Source: Gammaproteobacteria bacterium (GTDB taxonomy: Bacteria; Pseudomonadota; Gammaproteobacteria; Ga0077536). Taken from it: DNA of 33,028 nt. Positions 17,359 through 25,181 of this stretch are shown piece by piece. Numbering within the stretch: position 1 is the stretch's first letter; every line of letters begins with the position of its first letter. The stretch lies in assembly GCA_009692365.1 (NCBI GenBank), contig SHZJ01000038.1, positions 1 to 33,028 on the forward strand, read 5' to 3'. The notes below the pieces were generated by a model, which was not told where the DNA came from, made no database searches, and saw nothing but the letters and a program-made list of their open reading frames with translations. Both the position numbers and the translations under genes were made by a program.

Positions 17359-17401
17359 GCTACCCGGGGCGAGCAGCGGCTATCCGGCGCTACCCGGGGC
17401 G
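17359..17401. repeat. Two direct repeats of GCTACCCGGGGCG, 30 bases apart
   Basis: Identical 13-mers at 17359-17371 and 17389-17401, each with the palindrome CCCGGG, lie between the stop of P450 no. 3 and the start of P450 no. 2. They could be tandem operator sites for P450 no. 2 or a short duplication. Confidence 0.5.
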
Positions 17402-17405
17402 CGTT

Positions 17406-18653
17406 TTAAACCAAGCGCACCGGCAAGCGCGCAAAGCCGCGGAAGAACGGCAGCTCACGGCGGGTGGGTGGCACGCTACCCGCCCGCAGGCTCGGGTAGC
17501 GTGCAATAAAGGCCTGCAGGCAAATCTCACCCTCCAGCCGGGCCAGTGGCGCGCCTAGACAAACATGCGGCCCGCTGCCAAAAGCCAAGTGGGCCGTCGC
17601 GTCGCGTTCAATGTCAAAAACATGCGGTTGGGGAAACTGCGCGGCATCGTGATTGGCGGCCGCCAGCGCCACCGTAAGGGTGTCACCGTGCGCCACCGGG
17701 CAGCCGCCCACGCGGGTCGCAGTGAGCGCGACGCGGCCGGTCTCGGTGAGCGGACAGTCGTAACGCAGCATTTCGTCCACGGCCTGCGCCATGAGTGCGG
17801 GCCGCGCGCGCAGCTTCAAAAGCTGCTCGGGATGCTGCAATAAAGCGTGCAGGCCGTTGCCCATGAGATCCGTGGTGGTCACATTGCCCGCCACCAGCAG
17901 CTGGGTGCACAGGCTGATGATTTCGAGATCGCTCAGGCGGTCGCGTGACTCCTGTGCGCGCACCATCGCCGAAATGAGGTCCTCGCGGGGGGCGCGCCGC
18001 CGGGCGGTGAGCGTGTCGCGGAAGAGGCCGCTCATGGCGAGATAGCTGTCGCGCAGCAGGCTTTGAGTGGCGGCGTCCCGCGCCGGATCGTAGCCCTGGA
18101 GAATCGCGTCCGACCAGCGTTTGAGGTCGGCGCAATCCGCGGCGGGCAGCCCCATCATCTCGGCGATAATGCGCGTTGGTAAGGGTCCCGCGTAGCGTTC
18201 GATGAAGTCGATTTCGCTTGCGCCCTCTAAGGCCGCCAGCTGCTGGCGGGTAATCAATTCGATGCGCGGACGCATCGCCGCGACCGCGCGCGGGGTGAAG
18301 GCTTTGCTCATCAATAACCGGATGCGCCGATGGGCAGGGTCGTCGAGCAGTACCAGCGGGGGCTCGTAGGCGCTCGCCCCCACGCCCGGCGCCACCCCCG
18401 TCCCCGCCAGACGGCGCAGGTAAGAATCTGGGTGGGACTGGCGCGCATCCACGCTGAACTCGCGCTGGCGCAAGACCTGACGCCCATCCTCGTAGCGCGT
18501 CACCAGATATCTGCCATAAGCCGCGTCCCGGTATAACGCGGCGCGGGCGCGCAGCTGGTCGTAGCAGGCGTCGGGATCGGCGCGAAAAACGGGGTCGCGC
18601 GCGGTGAGCGCAACCCCCTCCCGCAACGGCTCGGCGTCCGGTGCGGCGGCCAT
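17406..18653 (-). CDS. Cytochrome P450 (no. 3), atypical I-helix
   Basis: P450 of 415 residues with ExxR (Glu294-Arg297) and haem loop AFGSGPHVCLGAPLARLE with ligand Cys365. The I-helix reads LLVAGNVTTTDLMGNG (253-268): Val258 stands where most P450s have the Asp/Glu of the acid-alcohol pair (AGxE/D-T-T). Such variants may relay protons through water or the substrate; I vaguely recall other bacterial P450s with AGNVTTTD. I start it at ATG 18653 because it overlaps the enoyl-CoA hydratase stop by one base (TGATG) and gives a normal N-terminus; the upstream extension is not P450-like. The two genes therefore form an operon, suggesting a shared pathway. Confidence 0.94.
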   Translation of the reverse strand: MAAAPDAEPLREGVALTARDPVFRADPDACYDQLRARAALYRDAAYGRYLVTRYEDGRQVLRQREFSVDARQSHPDSYLRRLAGTGVAPGVGASAYEPPLVLLDDPAHRRIRLLMSKAFTPRAVAAMRPRIELITRQQLAALEGASEIDFIERYAGPLPTRIIAEMMGLPAADCADLKRWSDAILQGYDPARDAATQSLLRDSYLAMSGLFRDTLTARRRAPREDLISAMVRAQESRDRLSDLEIISLCTQLLVAGNVTTTDLMGNGLHALLQHPEQLLKLRARPALMAQAVDEMLRYDCPLTETGRVALTATRVGGCPVAHGDTLTVALAAANHDAAQFPQPHVFDIERDATAHLAFGSGPHVCLGAPLARLEGEICLQAFIARYPSLRAGSVPPTRRELPFFRGFARLPVRLV

Positions 18654-19486
18654 CAGTCGCCCAAGCGCGCGAATTGCGGCGGGCGAGCCTCCAAGAACGA
18701 GCGCACGCCTTCGCGAAAATCGGGGCGCTGCAGACTCTCCTCCATCTGCCGGTTGGTTTCCTCCATCGCCGGCCCCAGCGTCATCATGAGCTGGCGATAC
18801 ACCTGCTGCTTGATGACTTTGATCGAGGTGGGCGAGACGTTCGTCGCTAAATCCACGAGGTACTCCCGCGCCACCGCAACCGTAGTACCGGGCTCGCACA
18901 GGCGGTCGGCCAGCCCTAACTGGGCGGCTTCTTCGCCGTCGAAACGGCGCGCGCTCCACAACAAATCCAGAGACTTAGCAGGACCTATCAGGCGCGGCAG
19001 CAGCCAGCTCGCACCATGCTCGGCAACTAAGCCACGCCGCGAGAAAGCCGTGCTGAACTTCGCTGTGCGGTCCACAAAGCGCAGATCGCACAACAGCGCG
19101 AAGCAAAACCCCAGCCCGGCGCAAGCCCCGTTCACCGCCGCGATCACCGGCTTTCGGAGCTTTAAAAAATAGTGATAGATACCGCCAAAATCTGCGCCCA
19201 TCTCGGCGTCGCCCGGCGCGGCGGCCAACGCCGGCGGCACCTCGCGGGACACCTCACCGCTAGCTGCGATGTCGTCGAGCGCCGCGAGATCCATGCCGGC
19301 ACAGAAACCCCGGCCGGCCCCGGTGAGAATAATGCCGATGACTCGGGGGTCGGCCTCAGCGGCGGCGCTGGCGTGGCGAATCTCCGCCAACATTTGGGTG
19401 GTCATGGCGTTCAATCGTTCGGGTCGGTTGAGCGTGATGAACGCAACCGGGTCTTCCACGTGATAGACGATATCTTGGTAGGTCAT
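18653..19486 (-). CDS. Enoyl-CoA hydratase/isomerase family protein (isomerase-like active site)
   Basis: Crotonase-fold protein of 277 residues acting on acyl-CoA thioesters. Oxyanion-hole segments FCAGMDL (61-67) and NGACAGLGF (119-127) are present. The two catalytic Glu of true hydratases (rat Glu144 and Glu164) align with Cys128 and Phe148, so simple hydration is unlikely. Glu156 in GLVAEHGASWLLPRLIG sits where PaaG and dienoyl-CoA isomerases have the catalytic Asp (PDCGGTWLLPR), which favours double-bond isomerisation or a related reaction. The C-terminal LQRPDFREGVRSFLEARPPQF is typical. The ATG at 19486 has a GGGGAG site. P450 no. 3 is coupled downstream. Confidence 0.92.
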   Translation of the reverse strand: MTYQDIVYHVEDPVAFITLNRPERLNAMTTQMLAEIRHASAAAEADPRVIGIILTGAGRGFCAGMDLAALDDIAASGEVSREVPPALAAAPGDAEMGADFGGIYHYFLKLRKPVIAAVNGACAGLGFCFALLCDLRFVDRTAKFSTAFSRRGLVAEHGASWLLPRLIGPAKSLDLLWSARRFDGEEAAQLGLADRLCEPGTTVAVAREYLVDLATNVSPTSIKVIKQQVYRQLMMTLGPAMEETNRQMEESLQRPDFREGVRSFLEARPPQFARLGD

Positions 19487-19622
19487 TGGCGGCTCCCCAG
19501 CTTGGCGTTATGGCCAGTCAATATCCTAACAACCCCGCAGCAATTTAGCGCCCGAGGGATGCGCTGCGGCTTGCGCTCTGGAATGATGGCGCTAGCGGCC
19601 CTTCTGGCCCTAAGGAAATCAC
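19487..19622. promoter_or_regulatory. Divergent control region of the two crotonase-fold genes
   Basis: 136 bases between the divergent starts of the isomerase-like gene and the enoyl-CoA hydratase. No clear promoter pair or operator palindrome stands out; the assignment rests on gene geometry. Confidence 0.35.
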
Positions 19623-20384
19623 ATGGAAAAAGTGCTCTTTGAAGCGCGCGGGCAAGTGGCCTACGTGACCTACAACCGGCCCGAACGGCTGAACGCCTGC
19701 GACGCCGAAACCTATGCCTTGCTGGCGCAACTGTGGCGGCGTTTCGACGCCGATCCGGACCTGCGTGTGGCCATCCTGTCGGGGAGTGGCGAGCGCGCTT
19801 TCTGCGCCGGCAGCGACATCAAAGGCGAGGGTTTTGGCAATCGCGCCGTGCCGGGCGGCAACGGCTTGTTCGAGGTCCTAGGCTTTCAGCGCAAGCCCAT
19901 CATCGCGGCTATCCACGGCCACTGTAACGGCGGTGGGCTAGAACAGGCGATGGCCTGCGATATTCGCGTGGCCAGCCCGCAGGCAGTCTTCGGACTGGGT
20001 GAAGTTCGCCTAGGCGTACTGCCGGGTGGTGGCGGCACGCAACGCCTGCCGCGACTCATTCCACGGGGCCGCGCCTTGGAGATGCTCTACACCGGCAATC
20101 GCATTGGGGCCGAAGAAGCCCTGCGTCTGGGCCTCGTGGACCACGTCGTCCCACACGCCCAACTGATGGAGAAATGCGCGGCCATCGCCGCGGAAATCTG
20201 CTTGAGCCCGCCCTTGGCGGTGGAGAATATTCGCGCCGCGGTCCTGCGCGGCATGGAGTTGCCGCTGGCGGCAGGCTTACAGGTGGAACGCGAGCACTTC
20301 GACTTTCTGCGCGGCACCGCCGATGCCGCGGAAGGCGCCAGCGCTTTTGCGCAGAAGCGCGTGCCCCAGTGGCAGGGGCGCTAG
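19623..20384 (+). CDS. Enoyl-CoA hydratase (crotonase)
   Basis: Hydrates trans-2-enoyl-CoA in beta-oxidation-type pathways. 253 residues, the standard length. Both catalytic Glu are present: Glu107 in NGGGLEQAMACD and Glu127 in FGLGEVRLGVLPGGGGTQRLPR, with the family's 20-residue spacing. The oxyanion segment AFCAGSDI is at 59-66. The ATG at 19623 has a strong AAGGAAA site 8 bases upstream. It is divergent from the isomerase-like paralogue, and the LLM oxidoreductase follows on the same strand after 120 bases. Unlike its neighbour, this one looks like a fully competent hydratase. Confidence 0.94.
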   Translation: MEKVLFEARGQVAYVTYNRPERLNACDAETYALLAQLWRRFDADPDLRVAILSGSGERAFCAGSDIKGEGFGNRAVPGGNGLFEVLGFQRKPIIAAIHGHCNGGGLEQAMACDIRVASPQAVFGLGEVRLGVLPGGGGTQRLPRLIPRGRALEMLYTGNRIGAEEALRLGLVDHVVPHAQLMEKCAAIAAEICLSPPLAVENIRAAVLRGMELPLAAGLQVEREHFDFLRGTADAAEGASAFAQKRVPQWQGR

Positions 20385-20504
20385 CCCCACCACCGCGACA
20401 GAATACCGGTGTTCGGGTAGGCTACGCCGGGTAGTAGGCGACGTTAGTCAAGCCATCAAAAATTAAAAAAAACGGGCACAACCGCCCCAGAGAGGTCCTC
20501 AGTC

Positions 20505-21353
20505 ATGGAAATAGGCGTCATTATTTTTCCCACAGACAAGGCTATCCAGCCCATCCAACTTGCCAAAGAAGTGGAGTCCCGTGGGTTTGAATCCCTGTGG
20601 TTTCCCGAACACAGCCATATTCCTTGCAGCCGCGAAACCCCCTGGGGCGGCATGAAGAACGCACCACCCCTCCCCGAAGAATACTGGCGCTCCCACGACC
20701 AGTTCGTGGCACTGGCTGCCTGCGCCGCGGCGACCACCAAACTACGCGTGGGCACCGGCATCACCTTGGTCGCGCAGCGCGATCCCATCTGGCTGGCCAA
20801 GGAAATTGCCAGTCTCGACATGATTTCCAACGGGCGCTTCGATTTTGGTATCGGCTACGGCTGGAACGTCGAAGAAATGCGTAACCACAAGCTGGACTTC
20901 ACCAAGCGTCGCGACATTCTGCGCGAGCACATCCTGCTCATAAAAGAACTGTGGACTAAAGAAGAAGCCAGTTTCCACGGCGAGCACGTGCAGTTTGAGA
21001 AAAGCTGGGCGTGGCCGAAGCCGGTTCAGACACCCCATCCGCCGATCATCATGGGTGGCGCTGCAGGTCCCAAAACTGCGGCCCACGTCGCGGAGTTCTG
21101 TGACGGCTGGATGCCCATTGGCGGCATGTACGACTTCGAAGGTGGCCTGAAGCAAATTCACGCCGCGTGCGCGAAAGTAGGGCGCGATCCGGCCAGCATC
21201 GAAATCGGCATGTTCTTCGCCATGGCGCCCACCGAAGACGCCATTGCCAAACTCGCCGACCTCAACATCAAGCGCGCGATCCTGCCGTTACCACCAGCCG
21301 GTGCCGACGCAGTACTGCCGATGCTCGACACCTACGCCAAGCTGATTAAATAA
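20505..21353 (+). CDS. LLM-class F420-dependent oxidoreductase (TIGR03619-like)
   Basis: Luciferase-like TIM-barrel oxidoreductase of 282 residues. Typical features are MEIGVIIFPTD at strand 1, ESLWFPEHSHIP, the TTKLRVGTGITLVAQRDP segment, LDMISNGRFDFGIGYGWNVEEM, and PPIIMGGAAGPKTAAHVAEFCDGW near the cofactor phosphate site. The pattern is closest to the F420-dependent group, so reduced F420 rather than FMN is the likely cofactor, but this cannot be proved here and no F420 biosynthesis gene lies in the window. The ATG at 20505 has an AGAGAGG site. The 120 bases upstream include an AT-rich run (20457-20472) that may hold its promoter. Confidence 0.88.
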   Translation: MEIGVIIFPTDKAIQPIQLAKEVESRGFESLWFPEHSHIPCSRETPWGGMKNAPPLPEEYWRSHDQFVALAACAAATTKLRVGTGITLVAQRDPIWLAKEIASLDMISNGRFDFGIGYGWNVEEMRNHKLDFTKRRDILREHILLIKELWTKEEASFHGEHVQFEKSWAWPKPVQTPHPPIIMGGAAGPKTAAHVAEFCDGWMPIGGMYDFEGGLKQIHAACAKVGRDPASIEIGMFFAMAPTEDAIAKLADLNIKRAILPLPPAGADAVLPMLDTYAKLIK

Positions 21354-21368
21354 TTCAGCTACCCAGGC

Positions 21369-21404
21369 CACTGCACCCCGCGGCCACCGCCGTGCGGTGC
21401 AGTG
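21369..21404. terminator. Strong hairpin between convergent LLM gene and yaeQ
   Basis: CACTGCACC (21369-21377) pairs perfectly with GGTGCAGTG (21396-21404), and an inner stem GCGGC/GCCGT caps it. It fills the 59-base convergent gap. No U-tract follows, so it may end transcripts from both sides with Rho or protect 3' ends. Confidence 0.5.
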
Positions 21405-21412
21405 CACCATCG

Positions 21413-21949
21413 CTAGGGATTGCGGCGGGTCAACGCCACCGGCACGAGGTGTTCGCCGCTCAAAATCTGCGCCTCGCCGTCGGCGATCAGGCATTGCAGC
21501 GTCATGTTGCGGTCGGCCAAGGCGGCCAGCGCCGCGGTGGTCTGCGGGGCAATCTCGAAGACGCGCAAATTATTCTGCTTCGCCAGACTCGGGCTGGCTT
21601 TCTCCCACCAATGCGTCACGGTCCGCCCACCGTAGGTGTACACCACCACGTCGCGCGCCCGACCGCAGGCCCGGCGCAACAGCTGCTCGTCCGGCAAGCC
21701 CAGTTCGATGATGAGCTCGATGAGTCCGGTCGCGTCCCGCTGCCATAGCGCAGGTTCCTCAGAGCTAATCCCTTTGCCAAATTCCAGCTCGGGGCCGGCG
21801 TGCAGCGCGAAGGCGAGCACTCGCACCATCAGGCGTTCACCGGTCTCAGACGGGTGGCGGGCCAGTGTTAAGGCGTGCTGTTGGTAGTAGTGGCGGTCCA
21901 GATCGTTGACCTGGAGCGCGGCTTTAAAAATAGTTGCTTTGAGCGCCAT
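21413..21949 (-). CDS. yaeQ: YaeQ family protein
   Basis: Conserved gammaproteobacterial protein of 178 residues, the usual length. It opens with MALKATIFKAALQVNDLDRHYYQ and carries LARHPSETGERLMVRVLAFALHA, GLPDEQLLRRACGRARDVVVYTYGG and a terminal HLVPVALTRRNP, all typical of YaeQ. Its fold is known to resemble PD-(D/E)XK nucleases, yet the biochemical role is unsettled. The gene follows slyX with 21 bases between and is the last of a minus-strand run that begins with the amidohydrolase_2 gene. No defects are seen. Confidence 0.95.
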   Translation of the reverse strand: MALKATIFKAALQVNDLDRHYYQQHALTLARHPSETGERLMVRVLAFALHAGPELEFGKGISSEEPALWQRDATGLIELIIELGLPDEQLLRRACGRARDVVVYTYGGRTVTHWWEKASPSLAKQNNLRVFEIAPQTTAALAALADRNMTLQCLIADGEAQILSGEHLVPVALTRRNP

Positions 21950-21970
21950 AAAATATTGCCACCTAAGGGC

Positions 21971-22189
21971 TCAGTAATGAGGCGGCCGCTCGGCCGCCGG
22001 ATCGAGCACCGAATCCTCGCCGGTCGCCACCGTGAGCAGCGATTCCAAGCGCTCCGCCACCATCCCCACCCGCTCGCGCAGCACGTCGAGTTCGCGTTGC
22101 TGGCGATAGACCACAGCGCTGAGCGCCTGGTTCGCGCTCTCGAGATAGGCGATTTTCAGTTCGATGCGTTCGCGGGATTCTTCATCCAT
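21971..22189 (-). CDS. slyX: SlyX family protein
   Basis: Small coiled-coil protein of 72 residues. Heptad-like leucines run through IELKIAYLESANQALSAVV and RQQRELDVLRERVGMVAERLESL, and the protein ends RPPHY, the hallmark C-terminus of SlyX. Function in the family is poorly defined. It lies 18 bases after the dehydrogenase stop and 21 bases before yaeQ, so it is probably co-transcribed with both. The ribosome site is weak, which fits dependence on upstream translation. Confidence 0.93.
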   Translation of the reverse strand: MDEESRERIELKIAYLESANQALSAVVYRQQRELDVLRERVGMVAERLESLLTVATGEDSVLDPAAERPPHY

Positions 22190-22207
22190 CGGGCGACGCT
22201 CGCGTCC

Positions 22208-23293
22208 TCACGGCGGCGTTACGAGGGCTGCGGCAAGCGCCCGCCCCAGTTCCACCGTGGTCGCCCGACCGCCCAGATCGGGGGTCAACGGGGCATGCCC
22301 GGGACCCGCGGCCAGCACCGCTTTGATGGCGTCCACAATGGCGTCGTGCGCCGCCCGGTAGCCGAGGAAATCCAACATCAAAGCCCCCGACCAAATTTGC
22401 CCGATGGGGTTGGCGATACCCCGCCCGGCGATATCCGGCGCCGAGCCGTGTACCGGTTCAAACAAACTGGGATAGCGGCGCTCCGGATTAAGATTGGCCG
22501 AGGGCGCAATGCCGATGGTGCCGGTACACGCAGGCCCGAGGTCCGAGAGGATGTCGCCAAATAAATTGCTGGCAACCACCACATCAAACCAATCTGGATG
22601 CTGCACAAAATGCGCGGTCAGAATATCGATGTGGTATTGGTCCACCCGCACCTGCGGATAGTGCAGCGCCATCGCCGCAAACCGCTCATCCCAAAAAGGC
22701 ATGCTGATCGACAGCCCGTTGGACTTGGTGGCAGAGGTTAAGTGTTGGCGTGGGCGGCGCGCGGCGAGTTCAAAAGCGTACTTCAGCACGCGGTCTACGC
22801 CGATGCGCGTCATCACCGTTTCTTGGATCACCAGTTCGCGCTCGGTGCCGGCAAACATCCGGCCGCCCATGTGGCTGTATTCGCCTTCGGTGTTTTCACG
22901 CACCACCAAAAAATCGATCTCGCCCGGCTGCCGGTTGGCGAGCGGCGAGGGCACGCCGGGCATCAACTGCACCGGGCGCAGATTGACGTATTGGTCGAAC
23001 TCCCGACGGAAGGCGAGGATCGAGCCCCACACGGAGACGTGGTCAGGCACGCTGGCGGGCCAACCCACCGCGCCAAAGAAAAGCGCGTCGTGGCCGCCGA
23101 TTTGGTCTTTCCAGTCGGCCGGCAGCATGCTCCCGTGGCGTAGGTAGTAGTCGCAGGAGGCGAAATCAAAATGATCAAACTGCAAATCTAACCCACAGCG
23201 GGCGGCGACGGCGTCCAGTACACGCAAGCCCTCGGGCACGACTTCGCGACCGATACCGTCGCCGGCGATAACCGCAATGCGTTGTCGGGTCAC
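22208..23293 (-). CDS. dmlA: Tartrate/D-malate dehydrogenase family (isocitrate-isopropylmalate type)
   Basis: NAD-dependent beta-decarboxylating dehydrogenase of 361 residues. The block CDYYLRHGSMLPADWKDQIG with FFGAVGWPASVPDHVS is characteristic of the tartrate dehydrogenase/D-malate dehydrogenase branch rather than LeuB or Icd. Substrate Arg residues lie in FRREFDQYVNLRP, Lys190 and Asp223 are the expected catalytic pair, and Asp247/Asp251 in FGDILSD bind the metal. It starts at GTG 23293, whose GTGA overlaps the amidohydrolase stop by 4 bases. The exact hydroxy-acid substrate is uncertain; the symbol is by family, and ttuC would be an equal choice. Confidence 0.9.
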   Translation of the reverse strand: MTRQRIAVIAGDGIGREVVPEGLRVLDAVAARCGLDLQFDHFDFASCDYYLRHGSMLPADWKDQIGGHDALFFGAVGWPASVPDHVSVWGSILAFRREFDQYVNLRPVQLMPGVPSPLANRQPGEIDFLVVRENTEGEYSHMGGRMFAGTERELVIQETVMTRIGVDRVLKYAFELAARRPRQHLTSATKSNGLSISMPFWDERFAAMALHYPQVRVDQYHIDILTAHFVQHPDWFDVVVASNLFGDILSDLGPACTGTIGIAPSANLNPERRYPSLFEPVHGSAPDIAGRGIANPIGQIWSGALMLDFLGYRAAHDAIVDAIKAVLAAGPGHAPLTPDLGGRATTVELGRALAAALVTPP

Positions 23294-24441
23294 GCGGGCG
23301 GGGTGACCTTGTACAACTTGGCGGCGTTATCCCACAGAATTTTGCGCCGGGTGAGGTCGTCGCAGTCGCCTAATCCACTTTGGATGCGGCGCCCCACTTC
23401 ATCACCGTACAGCGAGGTGGGATGCGGAAAGTCGGTCTCAAAAAGGATGTTGTCCACCCCCACCGAGTCCAGCAAACGCCGCGGCGCGGTTTGCTCAAAC
23501 CAGTAGCACGCAAACACATTGCGGGTGAAATAAGCCGAAGGCAGCCGGTCGAATTCCGGCCGGTCTTCGGCCACCCGATTACCCGTGAATTGGTAGTCCA
23601 AGGCCTCCAGCACAAAAGGAATCCAGCCGATGCCGCTTTCCACCGACACAAATTGAATGGTCGGATAACGTGCCAGCACCCCGCTCATGAGCAAATCGCA
23701 CAGCTGACGGCCATTGCCGAGAAACAGGTCGACGGAGAGTTCAGCGAACGCGGCCATGCGCCCGTAAGCTTTGACTTTTTCACGCAGCAGCCCGCCTTCC
23801 ATGTTGCCGGAGCCAATGTGGAAGCTGATGGGCAAGCCAAACTCCACCGCCACTTCCCACAGGGGGTTCCAGTGCGCGTCGCCCAGCACCGGCATGCCAA
23901 AAGACTGCGGGTCGCCGGTGAACAAAATGCCGTGATGGCCCAACGCCGCGCAGCGGCGAATTTCGCGCACCGACGCCGCCACGTCCCAGAAGGGGATCGA
24001 CGTAATAGGCAGCAGCCGGCGCGAATCTGCGCTGGCCCATTCGGTCTGCCAGTCGTTGTAGACCTGCACGCAGGTGAGCATGAGTTCAGGATCGCGCAGG
24101 CGTAAAAATTCCTGCGCGCCAAAACCGCCGACGTTCGGGTACATGACCATGGCCCAGATGCCAGTTTCGTCCATGTACTTCAAGCGCGCCTGGGCGTCGA
24201 AAGCGCCCGCGTGCATATCGGCGTAACCGCGCGGCGGTCGCTTGAAATCCCCGGTACCGGCAGTCCCGCTAAGGCCGACGGGTGCCATGCGTTCGGTTCC
24301 CAGCCACCACCAGTCGCGGCCATTGGTGTCGGTCTCCACACGCGGCACGGCATCGCGCATGCGCGCCGGCACCCGGCTGGTCCACAGATCGGCAACTTCC
24401 GTGACATGGGTATCTACATCGATAATCGTATAGCCGTTCAT
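23290..24441 (-). CDS. Amidohydrolase_2 family metal-dependent hydrolase/decarboxylase
   Basis: TIM-barrel enzyme of 383 residues related to ACMSD and gamma-resorcylate decarboxylase. The N-terminal metal motif is IIDVDTHVTE (Asp8, Asp10, His12). Further ligands are suggested by ISFHIGSG and by the late NILFETDFPHPTS motif. ACMSD-type decarboxylases commonly share this DxxTDFPH pattern, but so do other hydrolases, often seen in steroid and aromatic catabolic loci. I start at ATG 24441, which has a very strong GAGGAGG site; a longer frame from 24498 would lose it. The stop overlaps the GTG of the dehydrogenase gene, so the two are coupled. Substrate unknown. Confidence 0.92.
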   Translation of the reverse strand: MNGYTIIDVDTHVTEVADLWTSRVPARMRDAVPRVETDTNGRDWWWLGTERMAPVGLSGTAGTGDFKRPPRGYADMHAGAFDAQARLKYMDETGIWAMVMYPNVGGFGAQEFLRLRDPELMLTCVQVYNDWQTEWASADSRRLLPITSIPFWDVAASVREIRRCAALGHHGILFTGDPQSFGMPVLGDAHWNPLWEVAVEFGLPISFHIGSGNMEGGLLREKVKAYGRMAAFAELSVDLFLGNGRQLCDLLMSGVLARYPTIQFVSVESGIGWIPFVLEALDYQFTGNRVAEDRPEFDRLPSAYFTRNVFACYWFEQTAPRRLLDSVGVDNILFETDFPHPTSLYGDEVGRRIQSGLGDCDDLTRRKILWDNAAKLYKVTPPA

Positions 24442-24599
24442 GCTCAAGCCTCCTCCTCGGTGATGGGTGAGGCTACCGCGCCACCCCTGATTATCCAAGC
24501 GGCAGCGCCCCGCGGCCCCAGCTGTCCGGGGCGGCGGCGTGGCCCAGCGAGCGTCCCAACGCGGGTTCGGGGTCCAACCTCACCCACTTGGCGCCCATA

Positions 24600-25115
24600 T
24601 TAGCCCTCGTAGGGCTGCGGTGCGGGGGCCAAATTAGCCCAGAACTGCTCGTAGTGGTGGCTGCACAACTCGACGATGATGCCCCACGGGCCCTGACAAT
24701 ACACCGCCTTGTAGGGCTTGTTCTGATATAGCTGCCACACCGGACTGCGCACTTTGCCGCCGTTGTGGGCAATGCGCTGGGCCACCGCCTCGATGTCCGG
24801 GGTGGTGAGGCAAAAATGGAAAATCCCGACGCGCCATTATTCGAACGGGTCGGCCGGGGCGCGCGTCGCCGGTTCCACGAACTGGAACAATTCAATCCCC
24901 ACGCTATCGGCAGTGCACAGATGCGCCATGCGCACGGATTCAAAGCGAGCGCCAAAAATATCTTTCACGACCTGACCAAAGTGCGAGCCATCGTTGCGGG
25001 CGTCAACCGACGGCACCAGTAAATAGCAGCCCAACACCTCGCAGTACCAGCGTACCGCCGCTTCGATATCTGGCACGCTCAGGCCAATATGATTCATCCG
25101 CAGTGGGGAATTCAT
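24600..25115 (-). pseudogene. VOC family protein interrupted by an in-frame ochre codon
   Basis: A vicinal-oxygen-chelate (glyoxalase-fold) gene of 172 codons, including the final stop, that would be intact but for TAA at codon 93 (24839-24837). The first part has RMNHIGLSVPDIEAAVRWYCEVLG and GIELFQF. After the stop, in the same frame, WRVGIFHFCLTTPDIEAVAQRI and WGIIVELCSHHYEQFW complete the second module. Related proteins, from memory, read FEYWxTGIFH here, so the stop replaces Tyr. It falls exactly between the two beta-alpha-beta modules. The start at ATG 25115 has an AGGAG site. An ATG overlaps the TAA but opens a different frame. Decay, read-through or sequence error are all possible. Confidence 0.85.
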
Positions 25116-25181
25116 GGGGTACTCCTGACGCTCGTTGAGTGCAGAATCCGATCCCATCGAGCACCCGCGAGTTGCGCGGCG

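Noticed and set aside
24634-24840. Restart ATG overlapping the TAA in the VOC gene
   Set aside because: It opens a different reading frame whose product has no VOC similarity.
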